Shown: positions 48,065-59,947 of the stretch, one piece after another
How the letters are laid out: every line of letters starts with the position of its first letter
Position numbering within the stretch: position 1 is the stretch's first letter
NCBI RefSeq assembly: GCF_003086295.3
Contig: NC_092050.1
Location: 147,318,699 to 147,382,698, forward strand
Length of the DNA stretch: 64,000 bases
DNA from: Arachis hypogaea
Lineage: Eukaryota; Streptophyta; Magnoliopsida; Fabales; Fabaceae
Direction: 5' to 3'
Position numbers and translations under genes: made by a program
The notes under the pieces: model-generated
Told to the model about the DNA's origin: nothing
Seen by the model: only the letters and a program-made list of their open reading frames with translations
Databases searched by the model: none

Positions 48065-50741
48065 CTCAAGTTATCAGAATGTACACAAGCAATTGCGTTA
48101 AGAATAATGAACATATAGCCTGAATTCCTATGAAAACATTTTGTTCCATATATATATTCATATCATATGGATATAGTCCAGGTAGTGTCTACAGATTCAG
48201 AAGGTTAATCATATTGTGTACATATTAAAACCAGGTTCATTTTGAAATAAGAAAAACAAAATTACTAAAAATATCATAATATTTTCCAACCACAAGATGT
48301 TTATTACTATACAAAACCGTGCGAAATCAATTTCAAGTATTGCTGTAATAGATGTGTAGCTCCCAAGCCGAAGAAACACCCATATAAAATCCCATGAATA
48401 TATCCCCACACAAGCAACAGAAGATCACATCTCACCATGTAATGAGAATTTTCTAAGCGCTTTCTGAGCTCCTTTGGACAGCCCTGAAAAAACATTATAT
48501 TTTAACATGAAATAATGGACCTTTAGATTTGACATGTATTTGAGAATAGATTGTTGTTCACCTCTACTTTCATATCATATATACTTCCTTAGGCGACGCC
48601 TAAACACCAATGCCCAAAATTAAATTAGCTAAAAGTTTTACAAATGAGTTACAATTCATGAAACCTATACCCTAATTATAAAAATGAAAAATAGGTAATT
48701 AAGATGTCCCAAAACATGCTTGCATCAATAAAGCTCCCAGAGCAGAACATGATGCATCACCATCAATGGAGCCAACCCAAAATCGAAGACGAGCACAATC
48801 AACAAAAGCAAATCCATACACAACTGAACCATCATCCAAGATGGTGCTACCCTGTAAAATTTCAATTTATCACCAGTTAACAATTCAAGGTACCAACAAA
48901 TCTATCTATGCATTAGGTATACTTATAATAGCTTGCAAAAATTAATAACTCAGCAACAGTGCAAACCTCTTTTATTGCAAGCAGATGGTTGGCATCAGCC
49001 CCAATATTACCCTCCACAGTGGTTGATGGAGTGATGACCTGAACTAATTTTCTTTGAATAACCTGAAAATATGATGACAGTCAGAGTAATACCATGCAAA
49101 AAATGCAATCTAAATTTGCACGTTGTATAAGATAATTTGTTAGAACTCAAAAGCATTAAGGATAATGAATAAATAAAATGATATATAAAGATTTATCTTA
49201 ATTCAGTTCAATATCATGTTATCTGCTGCAACATTAGGTAGGATCTTTCTGAAACAGTTTCCAACACATACGATAGACTAAGACACAGGAAATTCAAAAT
49301 GTTTGAATGAAGATGAATTTATCCACGTTAGAGTAAAAAGCTATGATGAAAAAACTTTCTATGTACAACCAAAGAACAATGTCATCTACAAGAATTTAAC
49401 AAAGCCAACACAACTGTAAGCATGGAAAAACTTACAGAGTTGGCTCCTCTAGCCTTTGCTTCTTCGGATGTCTCCAACTGCTCCACCCTTCCAACCTTGT
49501 ATCTTCACAACGAAAGAAAAAACTCAAAACAGGGCATACTAAGTCCTCAATTCATTAGCTAGGAAATTGATATGCAACATGATTAGTAAGATCATATCAT
49601 GCAATCTATCTGGAGTTAGCCATACTCATCTATGTGCTGCACGAAATCTCCACTTCAGATGTACATTACATTTAATCAAATCAACTTTCAAACAAAATCT
49701 CACTCTATCCTTAGTACTTACCCCCGAGCAACCAAGTTTTGAACAGCATCATCAATCCCACTTTCAGATATACCAACCTGAAGTAGCAAGTAATAACAAC
49801 TCTCTTTAATCTTTAAGAGGTAAACAAGTAGGAAAGTAATAACCAAACGACTATACACGACAAAAGAGTTGATCTGTCGACATTTTCCCACACCACTTAA
49901 TGTTATTTTCCAATCAAGCTCCTTATGGCCAATTTCAGCATCCATTTCATAGAGCTCATAAAACTCCCACTGTGATTGCCATTAATTATGGCAGACTACT
50001 ATTAATTGAAGTTAATGAATACACAGTAAATCCTCAGAATTAAATGGTATTACGACATCAATAGTCAAAATACTTCATGGACTAACCACTTTAAAAAATA
50101 GCAGAACATCCATGTATTTACACTTGACACTCCAATACTGTTTCTGTGAAGCTGACATCTTTTTCGAAGCATCCGGAGGTATATAAAGTGTTGTCCTTCG
50201 TACAAAGGATCATTGGGCCTTCTTCCACTTGCATCCCTGATTCGAGAAGGATCAAGCCACTCAAACCTGCTAGCCACTTCTGCTTCCTTCTTAGTCAAGT
50301 TCAGTGATGGTGAATCCTCAAGAAATCTGACTCGTTTGCCAGAATCCATCAATGAACGAAACTTGGATTCGTCATCTCGACTTCACTTAGCATGAGAAGC
50401 AAGAGGCTGCATTCCTGGTGTTTCAGGCATAACAACATCATCATTAATTTCGATAGGCACTATGTTTAACTGATTTGCCTTTGCCTTGAGACTTACAGCA
50501 GTATTTTTCACCATAGGTTGAAAAGCTCCTTCATACTCCTGATGCTGTCCTTTACCGTTAGCACATAATGGTGAAGAAGACTTACACAAACTGTCATCTG
50601 ATGACTGGCTCCTGCAAAAACATTAGCACACATAAGATCATTGTAGTGGCAAAATAACAAAAATAAAAATTAATTAAATTAAACAGCATTTTCATTTAGA
50701 AATTTCAGTTCCAGCAGTATTGTATGTTCGGTATTGTTTAA
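48065..50741 (-). pseudogene. MSH7: Partial duplicate of MSH7 (exons 2-9 with introns)
   Basis: Nearly identical to 10596-13274 in the same orientation, introns included, so it arose by DNA duplication. It starts within intron 9 of the parent and stops within intron 1. It lacks exon 1 (PIP box), the promoter and all ATPase exons. Damage: a CGA to TGA stop in exon 2 (AK then stop, near 50383-50390), a 1-bp deletion near 50195 shifting the frame before the LPPD segment, and a 6-bp in-frame gain near 50460. At the exon 3 border the parent's GKFYE becomes WEFYE, replacing the conserved Gly-Lys of the mismatch-recognition motif. Its right end abuts the LTR of a Ty3 element. Confidence 0.95.
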
Positions 50742-51520
50742 TGGGCAGGTTTCGGGCCTTCTGGAAAGACGAAGTGGGTGGGACCCGGACCCGGGTAACC
50801 GGGGTCCGAGGTCGTTCTGGGTGCGGGATTCGTGGGCCGGATCCGTAACAGTTGCCCCGCAGCAGGAAAGTGAGCGAGGTCGGTTTCTTCCGCTGGCATG
50901 GGGTTCGGCTGTCGGTGGCCTTTCTTTTTGTCGGACGTTTTTTACCGAATCGGTATGTTGGTAGGTCGATGCATCGGGCCCTAGGATGGGCCAACCCGTA
51001 GGGTCTGTCAGACTCGTAGTTCGTGTTGTAGGAGACGTGACCTTTCCATTTCTCTGTGTTCACTTAGCTTCCCAATGCGCGCTGTCAGTTGGTTTTTAAG
51101 AGAGCATTTATTGCGGAGGAAAAAATGCTTGGGTTGCCTTCCAAATTTTCCCTTTCGCGTTTGTTGGTTATTAGGGGCATTTTTGGTTTTCCAACCCCTT
51201 TCAATCATTTTATGCTTTTTCTTCTTCCCTCGTTTATTTCATTTCGCTTAGTCTTCCTAGTTTTTACTTTGCAACTTTGCTTTCTTCTTTCCCTTGCTTT
51301 GGCGTGCTCTGCTTCTCTAGTCGTTGTGCTCCTATTTTTCGGGTTTCATCAGTGTGTTACTAGGTTGGTGTTCCTTCTCTGTTTCCTATGTGATTTGCGT
51401 TTTGTCTTCCTTTTGCATTTCTGTTTTGTATCTGTGTAGATTAGGATTGCATCTGGTGTATGATGGTGTTGCATGGTAGTTTTTGTTTTTCTTGGGGTAG
51501 TGAGTTTTATGAGGGGAGGA
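50742..51520 (-). repeat. Presumed 3' LTR of Ty3 element 2
   Basis: GC-rich start (TGGGCAGGTTTCGGGCC, then GGACCCGGACCCGGG) turning T-rich toward 51500. Only the outer border is supported, by the abrupt end of MSH7 similarity at 50741. The inner border is a guess, because the second LTR is not in the window. Confidence 0.45.
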
Positions 51521-51624
51521 GCGCCACTGTGTAGTTGGTAGTGTGTAGTGATGTCTGTTTGGTTTCTTCCACCATTTTCTGCCGCGAGGTTTGGCTGACG
51601 GTGGTGCTCATCGCTGTTTTAGGT

Positions 51625-54600
51625 ATGGCTCGTCGGAGGAGTGAGGGTATGAGGGCTCCGGTGGCCCCAGCGGGGGGTATCCCTTCCCTTTATTCTTGGG
51701 TTACTAGTGACGTGTGGGAGACGCCATCGCGGATGACGGAGGCGGACCTCCAGCAGCTCCGTGATCAGGGAGCTGTTTGTGGGGGCGGCGACGCCAAACG
51801 TCATTATGAGCTTTCTCTTCCTGGGGTTGATGAGAGGGTTTGTTATACCAACCTCGACTCGCCGACCGTTCCGGATTGGATGTGGGTGTACGAGGCGATG
51901 TTCACCCGACTCGGCGTTTGGCTCCCTTTTTTCCCTTTTGTTCAACAGCTGTTGAGTCAGTGCTCCGTGGCGCCGTCCCAACTGCATCCGAATAGCTGGG
52001 CGGCGATACGGTCTTTCGAGCTTGTGTGCGAGTTTCTGGAGCTCCCTGCTTCGGTGAATGTCTTCCTCTTCCTCTTTTTGTGTACCCTTGAAAGAACTGA
52101 AGATTGATGGTTTAGAAGTTATAGTAAACTCTCGTTGCAAGTATAGTTACTAAACCAAGCAATCAACCTTTTTTACAAACGTTTTGGTTGTCACAAGTAA
52201 CAAACCCCTTTAAAATTGATAACCGAGTATTTAAACCTCGGGTCGTCTTCTCAAGGAACTGCAGGGAAGTATGTTCTTATTATTGGTTATGAAGATTGTA
52301 AATCGGGGTTGTGAAGATGAGAAACAAGTAATTTAAATTGCAATTAAAATAGGTAAAAGACTGTAAAATAAATAGATGACTGTAAAAACATACTTTTGGC
52401 AAGGTGTGAGAAATTGGAAGTCCTATCCTAGTTATCCTTATCAATGATGATAAAAATTGAACCTTAATTCCACTTAGTTAACCTTTGCTAGAGCAAGGGA
52501 AGGTCAAGTGACTAATTAGTTAGATCCTCAAATCCTAGTTAATCCCTAAGGAAAGATTGGGATTATTGAAGTTCAATTCAATTAGCAAAGATAACGATTA
52601 TCAATCATGTTGAGTTTGATAACTCCTGAGTTACTGATTTCTTAACCAAGACCAAAAGGGAGAAGTAAATCTATTGGAATAAAAATGTCTTCAGATTGGA
52701 AGCAACAGTAATATAAATAAAAGAGAGCAATAATAAACTGAAATACCTCAAATAACATTAATTCAAAGAATAATCTGTAACATAGAAGAGTTCATAAAAT
52801 AAATTGAAAAGATAAATAAAAAAGAATGTTGAACCTGATAAAAAGAGATAATCCTGAAAGCAAAAGAAATCCTAATTCTAAATCCTAAAAGAGAGAGGAG
52901 AGAACCTCTCCCTCAAAACTACATCTAATTCATGAATACTAACTAATTGGAGACTCTCCTCTGAATGGATGCATTTCCCCACTTCATAACCTCTGATCTG
53001 TGCTTTCTGGACTTGGATCTGGGCCAAAAAGGCTTTAGAAATCGCTGGGAGCGTTTTCTGTAATTTCTGGTGCGTGGCCTCTGTCACGCGTCCGCGTGGG
53101 TCACGCGGTCGCGTCATTTGGAGTTTTCCTTGTCACGCGGTCGCTTCAGTCATGCATCTGCGTCATATGCGTTTCTCTTAAGGCACGCGATCGCGTCAAT
53201 CACGCGGTTGCGTCACTACTATTTTGCGCTGGCATGCAGCCGCGTCGTCCATGCGATCGCATCGCTTCCAGTTTCTTCAAAAACTCCATTTTGCGCTTTC
53301 CTTCCATTTTTGTATGTTTTCTTTCCATCCTTTAAGTCATTCCTGCCTTAGAAGATCTGAAACTACTCAACACACGAATCACAGCATCGAATGAAAATAA
53401 AGGGTAATTAAAATAATTATCTTTAAAGCATAAGAAACACGTTTTTCACATACATCACATAATAAGGAAGGGAAAGTAAAACCATGCAATTAACATGAAT
53501 AAGTGAGTGAAGGATTGAATAAATCACTTAAATTAGGCACAAAATATATCATAAAATATGGGTTTATCAACCCTTCCGACTAAGGAAGGGAAGAACAAGA
53601 AGGGATATATGTCTTTTAGAGCTCAGCCCCATCGCCGGGTCTTTGGTTTGTATGAAGATTCTTTTCATGGGTTTAAGAGTGGGTATTTTAAGATCCGTCC
53701 TGCGAGGGGGCATCATCCATTCTGGCTGACGTTGGAGGGTGGGCGGCGGTTCCCTACATATTGGAATTTTGGGGCGGGGCCGTCCGTTCTTACTCGAGTA
53801 ACGCAAGAGTTCTTGACTGCGGAGGATCGGGATGTCACCCTTATTCTGTGGCAGTTTTTTAGGGAGCGTCCTCTTAATCCCCGGGACGTGATGGGTGACC
53901 CGGTCGCTTGTCAGACCTAAGTTAGTGTGTGAACCTTTTTTTTTTTGGTTTCCGAGTTGGGTACTTAGGCTTTTTCCTTCTTTTGATTTCTTTTGCAGTT
54001 GAGATGGCTGGAGGTTTGATGACTCTTGTGAGGTTGAAGGCTCAATTGTCTCAGGGGACTCCTTCTGGTGGTACTTCCTCTACTCCGATGTCGCGACCTA
54101 GTGATGAAACGAGAGCTGTCTCTGAGGATCTCACGTTGACTAGAGGTGTGACCGAAGGGTCAGGTCGGGGTGTGGGGGTTGATAGTGATGTGGTTGAGGT
54201 GTCGCCAGAGGGTGCTTCACGTAAGCGAAAACGGTTAGAGGATGATGATAGTGAGAATTTGGCGGAAGGGGAGGATGCGGTTCCGTCGGTGATGGATCGT
54301 CGTTTCGACGCTCCGGCTTTCATTGATGAGTACCTTATGCCCGGCACGGAGGATTTTTTTCCCTGAATGTGATGTGACTTTTCAGGCTAAGTCCCTCTAT
54401 CGTTCCCTTCTTCCTTCTGCTGTGATTGTCCGGAAGGCCGAGCCTGTAATGGCTCAGGTGGGCCTTTTGGACAAAAAACTCCGTCAGTCTCAGGCCGAGA
54501 TGGCGAGGTTGAAGGGGTTGCTCGCAGATGCCGAGTCGGCGAGGGAGCGGGCAGTGAAGTCATCCGAAGAGTTTGGTGCTGAGATCCTTCGTCTTTCCGA

Positions 54601-54904
54601 GGTTGAGACTTCTCTTTTGTCTCAACTTGGGGAAGAACGGAGGAAAACTTCAGATGCTGAGTCCCGGGCAGCCGTGCTTTTGGCCAACGTCGGTTCGCTG
54701 AAGGATGAGGTGGCTGGTTTGAAAGCGGAGGTCGTGGTTTTAAAAGAGGAAAAAGATGTGTTGCTTGCCGACGTGAAGGAAGCTGTTGCTGCTACCGAGG
54801 AGACGATGAGGGCTCAAGCTTTGGTGTTGGCGCCTGGCGCGGACGTGTCTGTGATGGGAGCTTTCAAGACTGTCCGTGATGGCGAGATTGTTGACCTCGA
54901 GTAG
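51625..54904 (+). pseudogene. Antisense ORF of Ty3 element 2: 'putative gypsy type transposon' (Transposase_28-like) protein with coiled coil
   Basis: Starts MARRRSEGMRAPVAPAGG. FTRLGVWLPFFPFVQQLLSQ and VAPSQLHPNSWAAIRSFELV (51900-52030) match my memory of the Pfam Transposase_28 domain. A solo-LTR-like insertion (52089-53569) splits it; the reading frame is the same on both sides of the insertion and resumes PTKEGKNKKGYMSFR, WLTLEGGRRFPTYWN. A stop/intron region near 53920-54000 is followed by an acidic, Ser-rich linker. A shift at a run of T (about 54351-54360) separates it from a long C-terminal coiled coil (54323-54904: AEMARLKGLLADAESARERA, LKAEVVVLKEEKDVLLADV). It ends about 490 bp from the convergent integrase stop. 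Function in the element is unknown. Confidence 0.7.
52089..53569. mobile_element. Solo-LTR-like insertion inside the antisense ORF
   Basis: TGAAAGAACTGAAG at the left and GGGTTTATCA at the right give TG...CA ends, flanked by the 5-bp duplication ACCCT (52084-52088 and 53570-53574). Removing it restores an in-frame join of the host ORF, which fixes the borders. The 1,481-bp sequence has no gag-pol motifs, so it is a solo LTR or a non-autonomous LTR element. A cluster of CACGCG(G/A)TCGCGTCA-like words lies at 53080-53270. Confidence 0.85.
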
Positions 54905-55395
54905 TTGTGATTTATGACTTTTTATTTTGGATTGTATGTTTTTATGGTTTTTGGCCGTGTGGCCGTGTAATCTTGACTTGTGGTTTTGACTCTGAACTTC
55001 GTTTTATGCTACTTGGGCCATTCGGGCCTTTTTGTATATTCCGTTTTAAGCCCTTTTTTTTTTAATTTATTCGTTCCCTTTGTTTGGGGTTAGCGGACCG
55101 TCGCGAGGTCAATTTTTCGTGGATATCCGTATCTTGGACCCGGGGGGTGATCGGTCCCCCAGTTTTGGCCGTGTTTTTATTCCGTGCTTAGGAAAAAGGA
55201 AAAAATAGCTTAATAGAATTTTATTGATGGTTGGGCCTCATTAAAAACCCTCCGTTTATGGCGGGAAAGAGTACCCGAGATTGACACTTAAAGAGAAACG
55301 GAAAAAATTGATGTAAAGAAGACTAAGCGAAATAAAACAGAGGAATGAAACAAATAGGGGAAAAACCAAAGCAAGGGATGACCTAGGGGGTCAGT

Positions 55396-56840
55396 CTAAG
55401 TGTGGTATCGTCGTAAGTTGGCGGCGTTCCATGTCCTCGGGATTTCGTCGCCATTTAGCCGTTCGAGCTTGTATGCTCCCTTTCCGATTGCAGCCTTGAT
55501 TCTGTACGGTCCTTCCCAATTCGGGGTGAGTTTTCCTTCCCCGGGGTCGGGGCTCCGATGTCGTTTCGTCGTAGGACGAGGTCATCGGGCCCAAATTCTC
55601 GTCGGATGACGCCGTAGTTGTACCTTAGACTGATTCTTTGTTTTAGGGCTAGCTCTTTGATGTGGGCTATGCTTCTTACCTCGTCGGTGAGGTCTCGTTC
55701 TGCTTCCTCGTCGTTACCCCCGACCATTCTCCTTGGGCTTGGATCTCCTATCTCTACTGGGATGACAGCCTCCACGCCGTATGTTAATCGGAAAGGGGTT
55801 TCTCCGGTGGCCGTTTGGGGGGTTGTTCGATACGACCATAAGACTGATCCGAGTTCGTTAGCCCACAGTCCCTTGGCTTCGTCGAGTCGCTTCTTTAGTC
55901 CTTTGACGATTATTTTATTTGCGGATTCCACTTGCCCATTTGTTTGGGGGTGTTCTACCGAACTGAAACGATGGGATACATGTAACCCTTCTAGGAATTC
56001 TCTGAATTTCCTATCGGCAAATTGGGTTCCGTTGTCCGAGATGACGATCTCGGGGATCTCGAACCGGGTTATGATCTGTCGCCAAAGAAACTTTCGGCAT
56101 TGGGTTGCCGTGATGGAGGCTAGGGGTTCGGCCTCGATCCATTTAGTGTAATAATCTATGGCGACAATGAGATACCGGAGTTGACCGGGTGCCGTGGGAA
56201 AGGGCCCGACGAGGTCGATTCCCCAGGTACCGAATGGCCGTTCTGCCGATATAATGCTGAGTTGGTGCGGGGCGGCCTGGTGGATATTGGCGTGTATTTG
56301 GCATTTATTACAGTTTTTTACCAGCTGCATGGAATCTCGGATCACCGTGGGCCAGAAGTATCCGGCCCGGACTACTTTTTGGGCCAGGGTTTTACCCCCG
56401 ATGTGGTGGCCGCAACAGCCTTCATGGACTTCGCGGAGTATGTACTCCGTATCCCCGGGTTCGACGCATTTGAGGAGGGGTTGCGAGAATCCGCATTTGT
56501 ATAGTTGTCCCGCGATGATTGTGTAATTGGCGGCTTCCCTTTTTGTTCGTTTTTCCTCCTTGGGGTCTTCTGGTAGTGTTCTGTTGAGGAGATATTGTAG
56601 GATAGGGTGGTTCCATGATCCCTGGCTAGAGAGTGTCAGATAGGCGCTGGTCGTGGTCGATATGGAAGGTGATCTAACGACTTCCTGAATTAGCGACTTG
56701 TTGCCATGTCTTGGTTTGGTGCTGGCTAGTTTAGAAAGTAAGTCTGCCCTGGCATTCCGTTTCCTAGGAACGTGTTGTATGGTAACGTGATCGAATCCTT
56801 CTTTCAGTTCGTTTACCTTGGCAAGGTATTGTTTAAACAT
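55396..56840 (-). pseudogene. Integrase (and RNase H tail) of Ty3 element 2
   Basis: Open over 461 codons. It begins in the archaeal-type RNase H end (VTIQHVPRKRNARADLLSKL). The zinc-binding HHCC module shows EVHEGCCGHH and CNKCQ. The core has Asp in WGIDLVGPFP, Asp in VISDNGTQFAD and Glu in HPQTNGQVESANK, so the DDE triad is complete. The C-terminal segment is thrown out of frame by a small indel near 55560; the expected continuation is readable in another frame down to a stop at 55396. The 5' part of pol is missing. This is the best-preserved pol module in the window. Confidence 0.85.
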
Positions 56841-59400
56841 AAATAATCACATAAGCAAACCAATTACAATATGCACACCCAAACAATGTCATATAGATGC
56901 ATATGATGAATGCCTACCCTATGGCTGATGATATCATCTACCAGTTATATAGCCAACCCGACACGTCCTGGAAGCTAACCATTGACTGAAACACCCATGC
57001 GGAGCAAGCTAACCATTGACCGAAACACCCATGCGGAGCAAGTGTGTTTGATCTACAACCCCTTTACTACTACCCGCTTAACCCAGAGCCAGTGGAATAA
57101 CCACTACTGCGGCTACTACCCAGGCAGGTGTTTAAAAGCTCAACCTGGAGTAAGTGAGACGAACTACAACCCTTGCTACTACCCAGGTGTCACAATCACT
57201 GACCTGGAGCAAACGGGACGAACCACCATCCTTGATACTACCCAAGTATCTCAAACAATGACCTGGAGCAAGTGGGACGAACCACTATCCTTGCTAATAC
57301 CCAAGTATCTCAAACATACATTTATTTATGCTATATATCACTTTCTTCTCAAATTACTTTACCTTAAAACCAAAAGTCCTTTCTCTTTATAGCATTCTTT
57401 TCCACACCATCTAATTTTCCCAAACAACCTCAAAATCATTTCATTCTTAAACCATCCGCTTAACCACTTTAAATTAGGAATTATTAATTAATTACCACCA
57501 CAAAGTTTCAAGATTTTGAGGGAGAATCTACCAAATTTTAATTTCTTAATTTCATTAAAGATCCTTAAAAGTCATTGTTTTCCTAATTTGAATAAAAATT
57601 AAATCCAGAAATCAGAAATTCCAAACAATTTTCAAAGCCGAATCACTTAGAACAAAACCAGCCCATTCAAATCAAAACCACCTTCAAGTTCACTTTTAAA
57701 ACCAATTCTCTGACTTCTTCCAAAACGTCACAATCAGAATTACTTAATCAAAGTCCAATTTATTTTAAATCCACTAATACTCCTCCAATTGAAATCCTCA
57801 AGTCAAATTCAAAAATATAAACCTTTTTCATATTTAAAACAACCTTAAGACATAAGTTTCTTCAAAATGACTTGCTCCCAAAAGAGATATAATATTTTTC
57901 TCAAGAAAATAAGACTAAATTATAAATTTCATTTTACTAATTCATTTCTAACATGGTTTATCACTTTCTTGAATAATTCAAGTAAAATAGTAAAAATCTT
58001 AGAATCATAATTTTCCAAATAACATTTCAATAAAATCTCAAATTTTATAGGAATTTCGACAACATTTCTCCTAAAACTTGGACTTTGCCACCCTTTTTTG
58101 GTCCCAACTAAACCATTCCACAACCCTTTCCAACGGGTTCAAAAACCAAATCAGTTTAAAATCAAGCTAATTCTAAAAATTCATATCATTTTCGTATCTC
58201 AAGGAAATCGATTCAAAATCAAATCATTTTTAACGAACCAACCTCATTTTCAAAAACTTTAAAGAATTAATTTAACAAAACCAAACAATAATCCAATCAA
58301 ACAATAGTTATATTCATCTCAAAACAGCCCGACAATACATAAGACTTACATAATAACAGAAATTGTATTTATCACATCCATATCCATTTATAACAATTCC
58401 AAAATATAAAATAAGCTTTTTAGAAAAACACCCCTACCCCCGACAAGCCGAGACCTGAAAACCAAACACGTCAAGGAAACCTTCCCTCTTAGCGCACAAT
58501 CCGTGGCAGCTGCAACCACAACAACTTTAATCACGGCACATAAGAACGAACTTAAACCTAAAGCATTAACATTTCAAGGACCTTAGAAACATATCACAGA
58601 ATAGCGACTAAAAGAAATCGAAATAGGGAATAGCTTATTGAACCTACGAATATCCGAGAAAACGGAACAGCGACAACTCCGTTGACGACGTGGCAGCTTG
58701 ATGTCGCATGCACGACTACTGAACTCGGCATGCACGAACCACAATTCGACCCTATGTTACCATCATTTCAGTAACTCTAACAAGTTATGACAGAAAAGTT
58801 GATTTCAAAGGTCTTAGAGACGATAACGCTTACCAAGACAGAGGATCCAACGGCAGAGGCAAGGCAGGGCGAAACCCAACTCTTCCTCCTTCCACGCGAC
58901 TCAGACGGCGGCACGGGTAGCCACAGCGGCGGCGAGCTTCAGCCGCGACGGGGAACGGAAAAACAGCGTCGTTCTTTCCCTCCTCCAGCTCTTCCCTCTT
59001 GAATGTTGCGCGTCCCTCTCTTTCCCGGCAACACGCGACGGTGGAGGTCCGCGATGAGGACAACGGCGGTGCTGGCTCCGTGGTGAACCGACGCGGTCTC
59101 CCTCACTCCTCACGGTTCTGCTTCGACGGGTGCTCCAAGGTGGACCGGCGGCGACGGCGAGCTGGGTGGTGGCGCGGACAGCTCCCCCTTCTCTTCCTCT
59201 CCTTCCTCGAGCTCCCTTCCTCGTTCCCTTTTCTTTTTCTTTCTTTCCTTCTTTTCTTTTTTGTGTTTCTGCGTGTGTGTGTTCTTGTGTTGAGTGTGAC
59301 TGTGTGAGTGTTGTGTGTGAGGGGTGGGGCGAGTGTCGTTTAGTTTAGGGATTGGGGTAGATTAGGAAATTTTAATAAATAAGAGTAATAACATAATTTT
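56841..59400. other. Unclassified repeat DNA: tandem block, AT-rich middle, GC-rich right part
   Basis: Starts abruptly where the Ty3 pol ends. 56960-57320 is tandem repeats. 57400-58400 is AT-rich with nothing recognisable. 58640-59300 is GC-rich (GACGGCGGCACGGG, GACCGGCGGCGACGGCGAG), then CT- and GT-rich. Short open frames in the GC-rich part overlap on both strands and look like compositional artefacts. It could be an LTR of another element; I cannot prove it. Confidence 0.4.
56965..57320. repeat. Two short tandem repeat blocks
   Basis: Block A (about 56970-57040): a 34-bp unit present twice (GCTAACCATTGAC(T/C)GAAAC, then ACCCATGCGGAGCAA). Block B (about 57080-57320): four degenerate units of about 60 bp, each with CTGGAGCAAGTGGGACGAAC, then CTACTACCCA(A/G)GT and TCTCAAACA. 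Confidence 0.75.
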
Positions 59401-59405
59401 ATAAA

Positions 59406-59939
59406 AGAGTAAAGTATCGTTTTTGTCCCCAATGTTTGGGATAAGTCCTATTTGTGTCCCTAACGTTTAAATCGTCCTATTTGTATCTTTAACGTTTATA
59501 AAAGTGATTCAATGTTATCCTACTATCAATTATACTAACAAATTAGATTATATTTTTCAATTATTCTCACGCTTGGATGTATTCATTCTCAATTAGGTCT
59601 CACTTGGATGTGTTCGATTTTAATATTATACTCACTATTTGTGTTTAGATTCAATTATGTCCCTAGAAAAGTAAATTATATAAATGTTGTAGGAATTAGT
59701 TTCAACATTTGATGAGCTATTTTTCGGAGTAGATCATCGATTCTATCCTAGACATTTGTATTCTAATTTCAAGAAGAGATTTTTAAAACTCAAACTAAAG
59801 CGTTCATGATGTGTAATTGACGGAAGGATAACATTGAATCACTTTTACAAACGTAGGGATACAAATAGGACGATTTAAACGTTAGGGACATAAATAGGAT
59901 TTACCCTAAACGTTAGGGACAAAAACGATACTTTACTCT
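59406..59939. mobile_element. MITE with long terminal inverted repeats
   Basis: 534 bp. Arms of about 130 bp pair almost fully: AGAGTAAAGTATCGTTTTTG at the left end mirrors the right end, and inner blocks CGTCCTATTTGTAT, AAAGTGATTCAATGTTATCC have complements in order on the right. It is flanked by TTTATAAA on both sides (59398-59405, 59940-59947). Because that word is palindromic the duplication could be read as 8 or 10 bp, so hAT versus Mutator origin is unresolved. Confidence 0.85.
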
Positions 59940-59947
59940 TTTATAAA

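Larger units (their letters stand above)
50742..56840 (-). mobile_element. Truncated Ty3/gypsy retrotransposon 2 with antisense ORF
   Basis: On the minus strand only the end of RNase H and the integrase remain (56840-55396). Beyond them, an ORF on the opposite strand (51625-54904) precedes the presumed 3' LTR. The LTR seems to start TGGGCAGGTTTCGGG at 50742, where similarity to MSH7 stops. Gag, protease, RT and 5' LTR are absent: coding similarity ends at about 56840 where unrelated repeat DNA starts. The layout mirrors Ty3 element 1, but the antisense product is different. It contains a 1.48-kb secondary insertion. Confidence 0.8.

Noticed and set aside
48065..50741. A second functional MSH7 gene or a retroposed copy
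   Set aside because: Stop, frameshift and loss of the first and all ATPase exons exclude function; retained introns exclude retroposition.
58787..59348. Several small frames in GC-rich DNA
   Set aside because: They appear on both strands at once and reflect base composition, not coding.
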